The notes under the pieces were generated by a model, which was given only the letters and a program-made list of their open reading frames with translations, was not told where the DNA came from and made no database searches. Shown piece by piece: positions 10,430 through 19,291 of a DNA stretch of 64,000 bases (positions are counted from its first letter, which is position 1; every line of letters starts with the position of its first letter). Source of the DNA: Caenimonas soli (GTDB taxonomy: Bacteria; Pseudomonadota; Gammaproteobacteria; Burkholderiales; Burkholderiaceae_C); NCBI RefSeq assembly GCF_013155545.1, contig NZ_JABJVV010000001.1, positions 1 to 64,000 of the forward strand, read 5' to 3'. Both the position numbers and the translations under genes were made by a program.

Positions 10430-11190
10430 CTGTCGAGCGGGTCGAGCTTGACGATCACCAGCGACAGGTTGTCGCCGCCCCCACGGCCGCGCGAGCGAGC
10501 CTTTTCGATAAGGAACTCAGTGGCTTCGCGCGGGGACAACGAAGACAGCACCGAGCCCAGCTCGCTGGGGCTGAAGTAGTGCCAGACGCCATCGCTGCAG
10601 GCCAACAGCACGTCGCCCGGCTTCAGCTGGGGAATGAAATGCAGGTCGGCAGGCGGATCGTCTTCGGCGCCGAGGCAGCCCATCAGGATGTTCGACTGCG
10701 GATGGACGTTGGCTTCCTCTTCGGTCAGCTCGCCCCTGTCCACCAGCGTCTGGACATACGAATGGTCCATGGTGCGCTTGACCAGCTGGCCGCCATGGAA
10801 ATGGTAGATGCGCGAGTCGCCGGCATGCACCCAGTGGCAATCGCCCGCCGGGTTGATGAGGAAGGCGGCGAAGGTGCTGTGCGGCTCCTGCTCGGAGGAG
10901 ATGGCGGTGAGCTTGATGACGATGTGGGCTTCGTGCACCATCTGCTTGAGCAGCGAGGAGGCGTCGTCGTGATCGGGCGAATAGCGCTCGAACAGCTGTT
11001 TGGCCGTCATCATGACCTGGTCGGAGGCCTTGCGGCCCCCGCTGCGGCCGCCCATGCCATCGGCGACGATCCCCAGCACACAGCCGGTCAGGCGTGGGTG
11101 GCTGATCAGGGCGATCTGGTCCTGTTGGTATTCGCGGTCACCCTTGTGGATGCCCGTGGCTGCGGTGAGTCGATAACCCTTGCTGACCAT
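10426..11190 (-). CDS. PP2C-family Ser/Thr protein phosphatase
   Basis: A 254-residue stand-alone metal-dependent phosphatase domain of the PP2C/Stp type, cytoplasmic, with no membrane segment. Metal-binding acidic residues are visible in GDREYQQDQ, GIVADGMGG, the GDSRIYHFHGGQL strand pair, LLACSDGVW and GGDNLSLVIV. These enzymes reverse phosphorylation by Hanks-type kinases. The only such kinase in this window is 27 kb away (37931-40036); pairing them is conjecture. The start ATG at 11190 is divergent from the DUF465 gene, leaving a 72-base gap for promoters. Confidence 0.88.
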   Translation of the reverse strand: MVSKGYRLTAATGIHKGDREYQQDQIALISHPRLTGCVLGIVADGMGGRSGGRKASDQVMMTAKQLFERYSPDHDDASSLLKQMVHEAHIVIKLTAISSEQEPHSTFAAFLINPAGDCHWVHAGDSRIYHFHGGQLVKRTMDHSYVQTLVDRGELTEEEANVHPQSNILMGCLGAEDDPPADLHFIPQLKPGDVLLACSDGVWHYFSPSELGSVLSSLSPREATEFLIEKARSRGRGGGDNLSLVIVKLDPLDS

Positions 11191-11262
11191 GCTCGATTAT
11201 TGCCTGCGAAACACGTATTATTGAACGAACCCGACCGTGGGCGCGCCAGCGCCCCAGATTAC

Positions 11263-11466
11263 TTGGATTCCAACCTTCATTCCCCCGAGCGCCGCCTGAT
11301 CGAATTGCGAATGGAGCATGCCGATCTGGACGCCCTGATCGACCGTGCCGCCGAAGAGACTCCGGTCGACGAGCTCATGATGCGCCGGCTCAAGAAGCGC
11401 CGGTTGGCGCTGCGCGACCAGATCGCCCGCCTGGAGCTGGCGCTAGACCCCAAAGAACCCGCGTGA
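11263..11466 (+). CDS. YdcH-like DUF465 small protein
   Basis: A 67-residue helical-hairpin protein of the DUF465/YdcH family, recognised from HSPERRLIELRMEHADLDALID and LKKRRLALRDQI. Function is unknown; members are small cytoplasmic all-helical proteins. The chosen start is TTG 11263 (giving MDSNLHSPERRL) because family members begin a few residues before this conserved block. TTG 11221 is in the same frame and would add 14 residues. No Shine-Dalgarno is obvious for either. Its stop overlaps the GTG of the downstream helicase (GTGA at 11463), so the two are translationally coupled. Confidence 0.72.
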   Translation: MDSNLHSPERRLIELRMEHADLDALIDRAAEETPVDELMMRRLKKRRLALRDQIARLELALDPKEPA

Positions 11467-13508
11467 CGAGTCTCGAAACGCCGGTGGCGGCGGCTTTCGC
11501 GCCCGAAGGGGTGCTGTCGCGAGCCGCCGACCACTTCCGCCCCCGCAGCGGCCAGACCGACATGGCCATGGCGGTGGCACGCACCATTACCGACGGCGGC
11601 GCTCTCGTCGTGGAGGCGGGTACGGGTGTGGGCAAGACCTTCTCGTACCTGGTGCCCGCGCTGCTGAGCGGCGAGCGTGTGCTGCTGTCCACCGCCACCA
11701 AGACGCTGCAGGACCAGTTGTTCGGCCGCGACTTGCCGCGGCTGGTCGAAGCCCTGGGCTTACCGGTGCGCACGGCCCTGCTCAAGGGCCGCGGCAGCTA
11801 CCTGTGCCTGCATCGCATGGAACTGGCTCGACAGGAGATGGCCCCCACGGTCGGCCCATGGGCCTCTCCGGACCGCGCCTCGGTGCGGGCTCTGGCGAAG
11901 ATCGAGGAATGGTCGATCGTGACGCGCACCGGCGACCTGGCCGAACTGCCCGGCCTCGACGAGCGCTCGCCCCTGATTCCGCTGGTGACGTCGACACGCG
12001 AGAACTGCCTCGGTGCTCAATGCCCGAAGTTCCGCAGCTGCCACGTCAACCAGGCGCGCCGCGAAGCATTGGCAGCCGATGTGGTGGTCATCAACCACCA
12101 CCTCTTCTTCGCTGACCTGGCGGTGCGCGAATCCGGCATGGCCGAATTGCTGCCCACCGTCCGCGTGGCGATCTTCGACGAAGCCCACCAGCTCAACGAA
12201 ACAGGCGTCCAGTTCCTGGGCGTGCACCTGTCCACGGGCCAGTTGCTCGATTTCGGGCGCGACATGCTGGCCGCCGGCCTGCAGCTGGCGCGCGGGCTCG
12301 TGGATTGGCAGCAGGTGGTTTCAACGGTGGAGCGCGCAACGCGCGACCTGCGTCTCGTCGTCGGCAAGAACGCGCCCGGTGCCCGGTTGCGCTGGGTCGA
12401 TGAGGCTCCTGGCCAAGTGTCCCCGCAGGACTGGCGGCAGGGATTGGATGATTTGCATGTTGCCTGTTCGCAAGCCGTGGCGGCGCTGTCTACCGTGAGC
12501 GAGATCGCACCGGATTTCGTTCGGCTGTTCGAGCGTGCCGAAGAGCTTGTCTCGCGTGTGCAGCGCTTTGCCGGACCCTGCGAGCCGGGCGCCGTGCGCT
12601 GGGTGGACGTGGGCACGCAATTGCGCCTGGTGGAGTCTCCGCTGGACATCGCGCAGGCCGTGCAGGACAAGCTGTTGCGCACGGGCCAGGAAGAAGCCTC
12701 GACCCGGGCCTGGATCTTCACCTCGGCCACCCTCGGCGACGACGCGCGCTTGTCGTGGTTCACCGAGCCATGCGGCCTCTCGCAGGCCGAGATACTCAAG
12801 GTAGGCAGTCCCTTCGACTACGCGACCCAGGCGGCCGTGTATGTGCCGCGCGACTTGCCCAAGCCGAATGATCCGGCCCACAGCACCCAGGTCGCGTTGC
12901 TTGCGGCCGAAGGCGCGCGCCGGCTCGGAGGCCGGACGATGGTGCTGACGACTACCTTGCGTGCCTTGCGCGCCATCGGCGAGGAACTGCAGCGCAAGTT
13001 CGAGGGTTCAGGCGAAGTGGAGGTCCTGGTGCAGGGCCAATGGCCCAAGCGCCGCCTCATCGAACGCTTTCGCGAGGGCAGCTCCCAGGGGCGGCCGGGT
13101 TGCATGCTGGTAGCCTCGGCTTCATTCTGGGAAGGCGTCGATGTGCCGGGCGACGCCTTGCAATTGGTGGTCATCGACAAGCTGCCGTTCCCGCCGCCCG
13201 GCGATCCGCTGGTGGAAGCGCGGGCGCAACGCCTGGAATCGCAGGGCCGAAGCGCTTTCAACGACTATTTCGTACCCGAAGCCGCGGTGGCGCTCAAGCA
13301 GGGCGCGGGCCGCCTGATACGGCGCGAATCGGATCAAGGCGTGCTGGTGGTCTGCGACACGCGCCTGGCGACGATGGGCTATGGCCGGCGCCTGCTGGCC
13401 GCGCTGCCGCCCATGCGCAAGCTGGGCTCGAAAGAGGAATTCCTGGAAACGCTGGACGGCTTTGCAGCCGTTACCAGAACTTCCACCACGGATCCTGCGT
13501 GGACTTGA
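11463..13508 (+). CDS. DinG/YoaA-type ATP-dependent DNA helicase (Fe-S, XPD-like)
   Basis: A 681-residue superfamily 2 helicase of the XPD/DinG group, expected to unwind DNA 5'-3' and help resolve D-loops, R-loops or damaged forks. Walker A is EAGTGVGKT (Lys58) and the Walker B DEAH box is at 239-242. Four cysteines that could ligate a 4Fe-4S cluster are Cys115, Cys182, Cys187 and Cys193, with the spacing seen in this family. The C-terminal helicase half shows SFWEGVDVPGD and QGAGRLIRR (motif VI). Length and layout fit YoaA as well as DinG. It starts at GTG 11463 and runs 38 bases into the 3' end of convergent bamD. Confidence 0.9.
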   Translation: MTSLETPVAAAFAPEGVLSRAADHFRPRSGQTDMAMAVARTITDGGALVVEAGTGVGKTFSYLVPALLSGERVLLSTATKTLQDQLFGRDLPRLVEALGLPVRTALLKGRGSYLCLHRMELARQEMAPTVGPWASPDRASVRALAKIEEWSIVTRTGDLAELPGLDERSPLIPLVTSTRENCLGAQCPKFRSCHVNQARREALAADVVVINHHLFFADLAVRESGMAELLPTVRVAIFDEAHQLNETGVQFLGVHLSTGQLLDFGRDMLAAGLQLARGLVDWQQVVSTVERATRDLRLVVGKNAPGARLRWVDEAPGQVSPQDWRQGLDDLHVACSQAVAALSTVSEIAPDFVRLFERAEELVSRVQRFAGPCEPGAVRWVDVGTQLRLVESPLDIAQAVQDKLLRTGQEEASTRAWIFTSATLGDDARLSWFTEPCGLSQAEILKVGSPFDYATQAAVYVPRDLPKPNDPAHSTQVALLAAEGARRLGGRTMVLTTTLRALRAIGEELQRKFEGSGEVEVLVQGQWPKRRLIERFREGSSQGRPGCMLVASASFWEGVDVPGDALQLVVIDKLPFPPPGDPLVEARAQRLESQGRSAFNDYFVPEAAVALKQGAGRLIRRESDQGVLVVCDTRLATMGYGRRLLAALPPMRKLGSKEEFLETLDGFAAVTRTSTTDPAWT

Positions 13509-14274
13509 CGCCGCGGGTCAGGTACTCGCTCTGCGGATAGGTCTTCTCCATGACCCGGCGGGTGTCGTCGCGCAGCTGGGTCATGCCCAGGGCGTCATAG
13601 GAGCGCATCAGGATGAATAGCGCCTCTTCCAGCGCGGGCACGTCCTGGTAGTCGGTCACGGCATGCTGCGCCCGGTTGATCGCTGCCACGTAGGCACCGC
13701 GGCTGTAGTAGTAGCGCGCCACGTGCACTTCGTACTGGGCCAGCGAATTGACGATATAGGTCATGCGCGCCCGCGCGTCCGGTGTGTAGCGCGACTCCGG
13801 GAAACGCGTCACCAGTTCCTTGAACGACTCGAAAGATTCCTTGGCGGCTTTCTGGTCGCGCTCGGACAGGTCCTGGCGCGTCAGGAACGAGAACATGCCC
13901 AGGTTGTCGTTGAAGTTGACGATGCCCTTGAGGTACAGCGCGTAATCGAGCGCTGGGCTGGCCGGGTGCAGCTTGATGAAGCGGTCGAGCGTCGCGTGCG
14001 CGGACGCCTGGTCGTTGGCCTTGTACTGGGCATAGGCTTTTTCCAGCTGCGCCTGCTGCGCCAGCGGCGTGCCGGCGGCGCGCCCTTCCAGTTTTTCGAA
14101 CAACGGGATCGCCTTGTCGTAGCCGCCCGAGTTGAGTTCGTCCTTGGCTTCGGCGTAGATCTTGTTGGGGCTCCAGGTCGCGGTTTTGTCTTCCGGCGTC
14201 GAAGAGCAGGCCGACAGCACGGCGGCAGCGGCCAGCGCCATCGCAGGGACCACCGATAATTTGGCTCGGAACAT
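13471..14274 (-). CDS. bamD: Outer membrane protein assembly factor BamD (ComL-like lipoprotein)
   Basis: An essential lipoprotein of the BAM complex, which inserts beta-barrel proteins into the outer membrane. It has a lipoprotein signal peptide with lipobox LSAC (Cys23) and then five TPR-like helical pairs, including the conserved stretch ALDYALYLKGIVNFN and the FxxLVxRFPxSxYxxDA signature. The 267 residues fit the family. It is convergent with the helicase gene, overlapping by 38 bases. Its ATG lies only 15 bases from the proposed rluD start on the other strand, and a perfect TATAAT for this gene sits just inside rluD. Confidence 0.95.
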   Translation of the reverse strand: MFRAKLSVVPAMALAAAAVLSACSSTPEDKTATWSPNKIYAEAKDELNSGGYDKAIPLFEKLEGRAAGTPLAQQAQLEKAYAQYKANDQASAHATLDRFIKLHPASPALDYALYLKGIVNFNDNLGMFSFLTRQDLSERDQKAAKESFESFKELVTRFPESRYTPDARARMTYIVNSLAQYEVHVARYYYSRGAYVAAINRAQHAVTDYQDVPALEEALFILMRSYDALGMTQLRDDTRRVMEKTYPQSEYLTRGVKSTQDPWWKFW

Positions 14275-14289
14275 TACTACGCAACTTTC

Positions 14290-15324
14290 TTGAAACAGGG
14301 CAAATTCATTATATCGGCCGACCCCCAGCCCCCAGAGGCGCCAGGCGGGCTCGAGGACGCTGCGGACGCGGGCCCTGATGCGGAACTGCGGCCCTTCGTG
14401 ATCGAGGCAGCGCATCACGGCGACAGGCTCGACCGCGCCCTGGCCGCCTTGGCGCCGGAGTTCTCGCGCAGCTACCTGCAGCAGCTGATCGAATCCGGGG
14501 CCGTCACGCTCAACGGTGCGCCGGCCACCCGTTCGGCCGGCAAGGTGAAGGCCGGCGACGAAGGCGAGATCGAGCTGCGGCCCACGCCGCAAAGCCAGGC
14601 CTTTCGCCCCGAGCCCATGGCGCTGGACGTGGTGTTCGAAGACGAGCACCTGCTGGTGGTCAACAAGCCCGCGGGGCTGGTGGTTCATCCGGCGCCGGGC
14701 AATTGGAGCGGCACGCTGCTCAACGGGTTGCTCGCTCGCGATGCCCAGGCCGCGCTGATGCCGCGGGCCGGGATCGTGCATCGGCTGGACAAGGACACCA
14801 GCGGCCTGATGGTGGTGGCCCGCACTCGCGCCACCATGGACGCATTGGTGCAGCTGATTGCCGCGCGGGACGTGGCACGGCAGTACGTGGCACTGGCTAA
14901 TCGCGCCTGGGGTGGGGCCAGGATTCGCCATGTCGAGGCGCCGATCGGCCGGGATCCGCGCAACCGCCTGCGCATGGGTGTGGTCGAGAACGGCAAGGCG
15001 GCTTCCACGGCGTTCGAGCTGCTCCAGGACGCGCCCGCCGGCTGCTGGGTACGCGCCACCCTGCAAACCGGCCGCACGCACCAGATCCGGGTCCACATGG
15101 CCCATATCGGCCATCCCCTGGTGGCCGATGAGCTCTACGGGGGCGCTCCGGCGGCGGGAATGGCCCGGCAGGCGCTTCATGCCTACCGTCTGGCCTTCCA
15201 ACATCCCGCCACTGGGGAAATGCTCGAGTTTCACGCTCCGCTGCCGCCGGATTTACGGCAGGCCCTGGGGTCGTGGGGCCTGCGTTACAATGAACTTGAA
15301 TGGCTCACGAGCCAGGCCCCCTAG
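14290..15324 (+). CDS. rluD: 23S rRNA pseudouridine synthase RluD
   Basis: Converts uridines of helix 69 of 23S rRNA (1911, 1915, 1917 in E. coli numbering) to pseudouridine. It has an S4 RNA-binding domain (about 37-97) followed by the RluA-type catalytic domain with nucleophile Asp167 in HRLDKDTSGL; TGRTHQIRVH and HPLVADELYG are family motifs. The TTG at 14290 gives 344 residues, of which about the first 36 are acidic, low-complexity and poorly conserved. A later start, for example GTG 14398, cannot be excluded, particularly as the bamD promoter occupies this stretch. This pairing of bamD and rluD back to back is common in proteobacteria. Confidence 0.92.
   Translation: MKQGKFIISADPQPPEAPGGLEDAADAGPDAELRPFVIEAAHHGDRLDRALAALAPEFSRSYLQQLIESGAVTLNGAPATRSAGKVKAGDEGEIELRPTPQSQAFRPEPMALDVVFEDEHLLVVNKPAGLVVHPAPGNWSGTLLNGLLARDAQAALMPRAGIVHRLDKDTSGLMVVARTRATMDALVQLIAARDVARQYVALANRAWGGARIRHVEAPIGRDPRNRLRMGVVENGKAASTAFELLQDAPAGCWVRATLQTGRTHQIRVHMAHIGHPLVADELYGGAPAAGMARQALHAYRLAFQHPATGEMLEFHAPLPPDLRQALGSWGLRYNELEWLTSQAP
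14308..14313 (-). promoter_or_regulatory. Probable -10 element of the bamD promoter
   Basis: On the minus strand this reads TATAAT, a perfect sigma-70 -10 hexamer. It would start RNA about 26 bases before the bamD ATG. The matching -35 region is G-rich and weak. The element lies inside the first codons assigned to rluD. Confidence 0.5.
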
Positions 15325-15394
15325 CCAGCGGGGCGTGTGCTGCGCAACTCCGGTTGCCCGCGGCGCCGCGAAAAAGAAAATCGCCCCTGTTTAG

Positions 15395-15416
15395 CCCTTT
15401 GATTTCCCTTTGATTT
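15395..15416. repeat. Tandem 11-base direct repeat upstream of scpB
   Basis: CCCTTTGATTT occurs twice in a row (15395-15405 and 15406-15416) in the 130-base gap between rluD and scpB. The gap is otherwise without a clear promoter or terminator. It may be a simple slippage duplication or a paired protein-binding site. Confidence 0.5.
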
Positions 15417-15454
15417 GTGCGCCCGGTGGCGCCTTTTCCCGGAACGGCCAGACC

Positions 15455-16087
15455 ATGAATACGACGGATGCGAAGCGCGTCCTCGAAACAGCCTTGATTT
15501 GCTCGCAGCAGCCTTTGCCGGTGCGCGAGCTGCGTGTCCTGTTCAATGACGAACTGGGCGCGGACACGATCAAGGCGCTGCTCGCGGACCTACAAAACGA
15601 CTGGACCCAGCGTGGGGTCGAACTGGTGCATGTCGCCAGCGGCTGGCGCTTCCAGAGCCGGCCCCAGATGCGGGAATACCTGGACCGCCTGCATCCCGAG
15701 AAGCCGCCCAAGTACACGCGCGCCGTGCTCGAGACGCTGGCGATCATTGCCTATCGCCAGCCGGTCACGCGCGGCGACATGGAAGATATCCGCGGCGTCA
15801 CGATCAACGCGTTGATCTTGAAGCAGCTGGAGGATCGCGGCTGGGTCGAAGTCATTGGCCACCGCGAGGCACCGGGCCGCCCGGCCCTCTTCGCCACCAC
15901 GCGCCAGTTCCTCGACGACCTGGGCATTGAATCGCTGGACCAGCTGCCCCTGCTGGACAGCCCTGGCCAGCAGGCGGCCCTGGCCGCGTCGCTGGGGCCT
16001 GTAGCCGATGAGGCTCAGCCCGGCCTTGCGATCGAGGGCAACCCGGAACCGGAAAGCAACGATGCGGCGCAAGCCGTCGAGACATAA
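15455..16087 (+). CDS. scpB: Segregation and condensation protein B
   Basis: ScpB, the winged-helix dimer that binds ScpA (kleisin) and SMC to form the bacterial condensin that organises and segregates chromosomes. The tandem winged-helix core covers about residues 5-165. Recognisable stretches are [44 protein letters not shown] and [29 protein letters not shown] variable acidic tail follows. ATG 15455 is chosen over an upstream in-frame start because homologues begin just before this core; the ribosome site is weak. scpA is not in the window. rluB follows after three bases, a typical pairing. Confidence 0.92.
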   Translation: MNTTDAKRVLETALICSQQPLPVRELRVLFNDELGADTIKALLADLQNDWTQRGVELVHVASGWRFQSRPQMREYLDRLHPEKPPKYTRAVLETLAIIAYRQPVTRGDMEDIRGVTINALILKQLEDRGWVEVIGHREAPGRPALFATTRQFLDDLGIESLDQLPLLDSPGQQAALAASLGPVADEAQPGLAIEGNPEPESNDAAQAVET

Positions 16088-16090
16088 AGC

Positions 16091-17578
16091 ATGAACGAAC
16101 CCCTGCCTGACACCGTGCGCGTACCCGCGGACGATGAGATCGAAGAGAAGCCGAGGGCGGCTGTGGGCGCGCCTGCCCCCGAGCCAGCCGTTCGCCTGCG
16201 CACCGAAGAGGAGCAGGACGCCGACTACGACGAGGACCGCGACGACGACGATTACGACGACGAGCGCCGGGAGCGAGAGGCCGGAATCACCCAGGCGGCA
16301 GAGCCGCCCGCGCCGCCGATCAGCTTCGCCGACGTGGTCTCCGGCCAGTTCGATGCCGAAGTCGAAAGCCCCGAGGTCGCGCTGCCCAAGCGCGTGCTCT
16401 TGCCCCAGGCCGAGACGCCCAAGCTGCACAAGGTGCTGGCCCAGGCCGGGCTGGGATCGCGGTTGGAGATGGAGCAGCTCATCATGGAAGGGCGCATCTC
16501 GGTCAACAACGAGCCCGCCCACATCGGCCAGCGCATCCAGTTCGGCGACCAGATCAAGGTCAACGGCAAGCCCATCCGTTTTCGCATTGCGCCGCCCCCG
16601 GCGCGCGTCATCGCCTATCACAAGCCGGTCGGCGAGGTCGTGACCAACGACGACCCGCAAAACCGCCCCACAGTGTTTCGCAAGCTGCCCAAGCTGCCGC
16701 AGGGCAAGTGGCAATCGGTCGGACGGCTCGATCTCAACACCGAAGGCCTGTTGCTGTTTACCAGCTCGGGCGAGTTGGCCAACCGGCTCATGCATCCGCG
16801 CTTCGGCCTGGAGCGCGAGTACGCCGTCCGGGTGCTGGGCGCGCTCAGCAATGAGGAAAAGCAGCGCCTGCTTGACGGCATCGACCTGGAAGACGGCCGC
16901 GCGCAGTTCGGTTCGATCGAGGACGGTGGCGGCGAGGGTGCCAACACCTGGTACCGCGTCACCATTTCCGAAGGCCGCAACCGCGAGGTGCGCCGCCTTT
17001 TCGAAGCGCTGGGCCACGCCGTCAGCCGCCTGATCCGCATCCGCTACGGCGCCATGATGTTGCCGCGCGGCCTCAAGCGCGGTGCGTGGATGGAGCTGGA
17101 CGAGCGCGATATCCGCGCGCTGATGCAGGCGGCCGGTGATAACGGCGGGCCCAGGATGCCGCGTGAAGGCGCGGGCGAGGGCGACGCAGGGCAGGGCCCG
17201 GGCCGCAACCGCCGCCGCGGCAACCGCAATGGCGGCCGTGGCCCCGGCAAGGAAGGCCAGCCGCGCAACCAGGGCCAGCCAGGGCAGGGCGCCAATGGCG
17301 GCGGCCAGGGCCAGCAACGGCGCAAGGACCGCGGGGGCGACCGCGGCGACCGCCAAGGCGGCGCCGGCGCCCAGCCCGATCCGATGAAGACCTCGCTGGG
17401 ATACATCGGCGCGGACAGTTTCACCCGCCAGCGCCAGGGGCAAGGCCAGGGCCAGCGACGGGGTGGCGGCGGTGGCGGTGGAGGTTTCGGCGGCGGTGGA
17501 GGTGGCGGGCGCGGCGGTGGCGGTGGCTCGGCGGGCGGCTCAGGTGGCGGCCAGCGTCGCGGCGGCCGGAGCCGTTAG
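16091..17578 (+). CDS. rluB: 23S rRNA pseudouridine synthase RluB-type with RGG/Gly-rich tail
   Basis: Isomerises U2605 (E. coli numbering) of 23S rRNA. Residues 1-95 are acidic and low-complexity. The S4 domain spans about 109-160 ([14 protein letters not shown]), and the RsuA-type catalytic domain about 170-345 carries nucleophile Asp214 in [11 protein letters not shown] and the [13 protein letters not shown] motif. Residues from about 355 to 495 form a disordered tail rich in Arg, Gly, Gln and Asn, ending in long glycine runs with RGG repeats. The E. coli enzyme is only about 290 residues, so both extensions are lineage-specific. Such RGG tails usually bind RNA. Slippage-prone glycine codons (17460-17560) could vary in length between strains. 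Confidence 0.93.
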   Translation: MNEPLPDTVRVPADDEIEEKPRAAVGAPAPEPAVRLRTEEEQDADYDEDRDDDDYDDERREREAGITQAAEPPAPPISFADVVSGQFDAEVESPEVALPKRVLLPQAETPKLHKVLAQAGLGSRLEMEQLIMEGRISVNNEPAHIGQRIQFGDQIKVNGKPIRFRIAPPPARVIAYHKPVGEVVTNDDPQNRPTVFRKLPKLPQGKWQSVGRLDLNTEGLLLFTSSGELANRLMHPRFGLEREYAVRVLGALSNEEKQRLLDGIDLEDGRAQFGSIEDGGGEGANTWYRVTISEGRNREVRRLFEALGHAVSRLIRIRYGAMMLPRGLKRGAWMELDERDIRALMQAAGDNGGPRMPREGAGEGDAGQGPGRNRRRGNRNGGRGPGKEGQPRNQGQPGQGANGGGQGQQRRKDRGGDRGDRQGGAGAQPDPMKTSLGYIGADSFTRQRQGQGQGQRRGGGGGGGGFGGGGGGGRGGGGGSAGGSGGGQRRGGRSR

Positions 17579-17693
17579 AGCAGCTGCCTCAGCCCCCCGT
17601 CACGACAAGGTCACCCTCGCGGGTTAAAATTCGAGGCTTTGCCGAACTTTTGCATTCTGGCGAAACCTATAACTTCAAGTTCAGGAAAATCTA

Positions 17694-18119
17694 ATGGCTA
17701 TCGAACGCACCCTCTCCATCATCAAGCCCGACGCCGTGGCCAAGAACGTGATCGGCCAGATCTACGCCCGCTTCGAGGCCGCCGGCCTGAAGGTCATCGC
17801 CGCCCGCATGGCCCACCTGTCGCGCGGCGAGGCCGAGCAGTTCTACGCCGTGCACAAGGAGCGTCCCTTCTTCAAGGACCTGGTTGAGTTCATGATCTCC
17901 GGCCCGGTGATGATCCAGGCCCTGGAAGGCGAGAACGCGATCATGAAGAACCGCGACCTGATGGGTGCCACCGATCCCAAGAAGGCCGCTCCCGGCACCA
18001 TCCGCGCCGATTTCGCCGACAGCATCGACGCCAATGCGGTGCACGGTTCCGACGCCCCCGAAACCGCCAAGGTCGAAGTCAGCTTCTTCTTCCCGGGCAT
18101 GAACATCTATTCCCGTTAA
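17694..18119 (+). CDS. ndk: Nucleoside diphosphate kinase
   Basis: Transfers the gamma phosphate of ATP to nucleoside diphosphates through a phosphohistidine, maintaining NTP and dNTP pools. The active-site His117 lies in the family signature NAVHGSD, and the N-terminal strand [12 protein letters not shown] and the [14 protein letters not shown] segment are typical. 141 residues is standard. The 115-base upstream gap contains TTAAAAT near 17623 as a possible -10 without a good -35. rlmN follows 19 bases later, a pairing widespread in proteobacteria. Confidence 0.97.
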   Translation: MAIERTLSIIKPDAVAKNVIGQIYARFEAAGLKVIAARMAHLSRGEAEQFYAVHKERPFFKDLVEFMISGPVMIQALEGENAIMKNRDLMGATDPKKAAPGTIRADFADSIDANAVHGSDAPETAKVEVSFFFPGMNIYSR

Positions 18120-18138
18120 CACGGGAATCTCCCATGCG

Positions 18139-19287
18139 ATGACGGCCAACCTTCTCGATTTCGACCTGGAGGGTCTGGCCGCGTTCTGCGAGCGCCTGGG
18201 CGAAAAGCGCTTTCGCGCGACGCAGCTGTTTCGCTGGATCCACCAGCGCGGTGCGCGCGATTTCGACCAGATGAGCGACCTGGCGAAGTCGCTGCGCGAA
18301 AAACTCAAGACCAGCGCCCGCATCGAGGGCCTGTCCGTCCTCACCCAGCACGAATCCACCGACGGCACCATCAAGTGGCTGTTCGACGTCGGCAACGGCG
18401 ATGCCGTGGAAGCGGTGTTCATCCCCGAGGACGACCGAGGCACGCTTTGCGTCTCGTCTCAGGCTGGCTGCGCCGTGGGCTGCCGTTTCTGCTCCACCGG
18501 CCACCAGGGTTTTTCACGCAACCTCACCACCGGCGAGATCGTCGCCCAGCTGTGGTTTGCCGAGCATTTCCTGCGCGGCCACCTCAAGAAGGACGAGCGC
18601 GTCATTTCCAACGTGGTGATGATGGGCATGGGCGAGCCGCTGCAGAATTATTCGGCGCTGGTTCCCGCCTTGCGCGTGATGCTCGATGACCATGGCTATG
18701 GCCTGTCCAGGCGCCGTGTCACGGTCTCCACTTCCGGCGTGGTGCCCATGATCGACCGGCTCGGCGAGGATTGCCCGGTGGCCCTCGCGGTATCGCTGCA
18801 CGCGCCGAACGACGAACTGCGCGACAACCTGGTTCCGCTGAATCGCAAGTACCCGCTGGCCGAACTGTTGGATGCGTGCAACCGTTATCTCGCCCACGCG
18901 CCGCGCGATTTCATCACCTTCGAATACTGCATGCTCGATGGCGTCAACGATCAGCCGGAACATGCGCGCCAGCTGGTGGAATTGGTGCGCCACCACGCCG
19001 GCAATGGTGTGTCGTGCAAGCTCAATCTCATTCCCTTCAACCCGTTCCCGCAGTCGGGCCTGACGCGTTCGCCCCACAAACAGGTGCTCTCCTTCGCAAA
19101 AATCCTGAGTGATGCTGGTATCGTCACCACTGTGCGCAAGACCAGAGGGGACGACATAGACGCCGCCTGCGGCCAGCTGGCCGGCGACGTCAAGGACCGC
19201 ACCCGGGTGGGCGAGCGAATCGCCCAGCAGCGCACCGTGATGCTGAAACAGGTGCCGGCGCTGGCGACCGGCGCGAAGGAGACATGA
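18139..19287 (+). CDS. rlmN: Dual-specificity rRNA/tRNA adenine-C2 methyltransferase RlmN
   Basis: A radical-SAM enzyme that adds a methyl group to C2 of A2503 in 23S rRNA and A37 in some tRNAs, affecting decoding fidelity. The 4Fe-4S cysteines are Cys111, Cys115 and Cys118 in CAVGCRFC. The methyl-carrying cysteine is probably Cys344 in [21 protein letters not shown] and the SLHAPND segment complete the family pattern. The 382 residues are normal. The proposed ATG at 18139 has little ribosome-binding sequence, and an ATG at 18134 is out of frame. The gene is followed after four bases by pilW. Confidence 0.95.
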   Translation: MTANLLDFDLEGLAAFCERLGEKRFRATQLFRWIHQRGARDFDQMSDLAKSLREKLKTSARIEGLSVLTQHESTDGTIKWLFDVGNGDAVEAVFIPEDDRGTLCVSSQAGCAVGCRFCSTGHQGFSRNLTTGEIVAQLWFAEHFLRGHLKKDERVISNVVMMGMGEPLQNYSALVPALRVMLDDHGYGLSRRRVTVSTSGVVPMIDRLGEDCPVALAVSLHAPNDELRDNLVPLNRKYPLAELLDACNRYLAHAPRDFITFEYCMLDGVNDQPEHARQLVELVRHHAGNGVSCKLNLIPFNPFPQSGLTRSPHKQVLSFAKILSDAGIVTTVRKTRGDDIDAACGQLAGDVKDRTRVGERIAQQRTVMLKQVPALATGAKET

Positions 19288-19291
19288 ACTC

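Noticed and set aside
9730-11262. Long plus-strand frame running through the coiled-coil gene and opposite the PP2C gene into DUF465
   Set aside because: Only its last 67 codons match a family. The upstream part is out of frame with the coiled-coil gene and antisense to the phosphatase.
15590-17443. Open frame of about 617 codons opposite scpB-rluB
   Set aside because: Antisense shadow of Gly/Arg-rich coding DNA, which gives Ala-rich nonsense translation.
17460-17570. G-rich repeat as a separate non-coding repeat array
   Set aside because: It stays in frame as the Gly-rich end of RluB, with an orderly stop codon, so it is coding low complexity.
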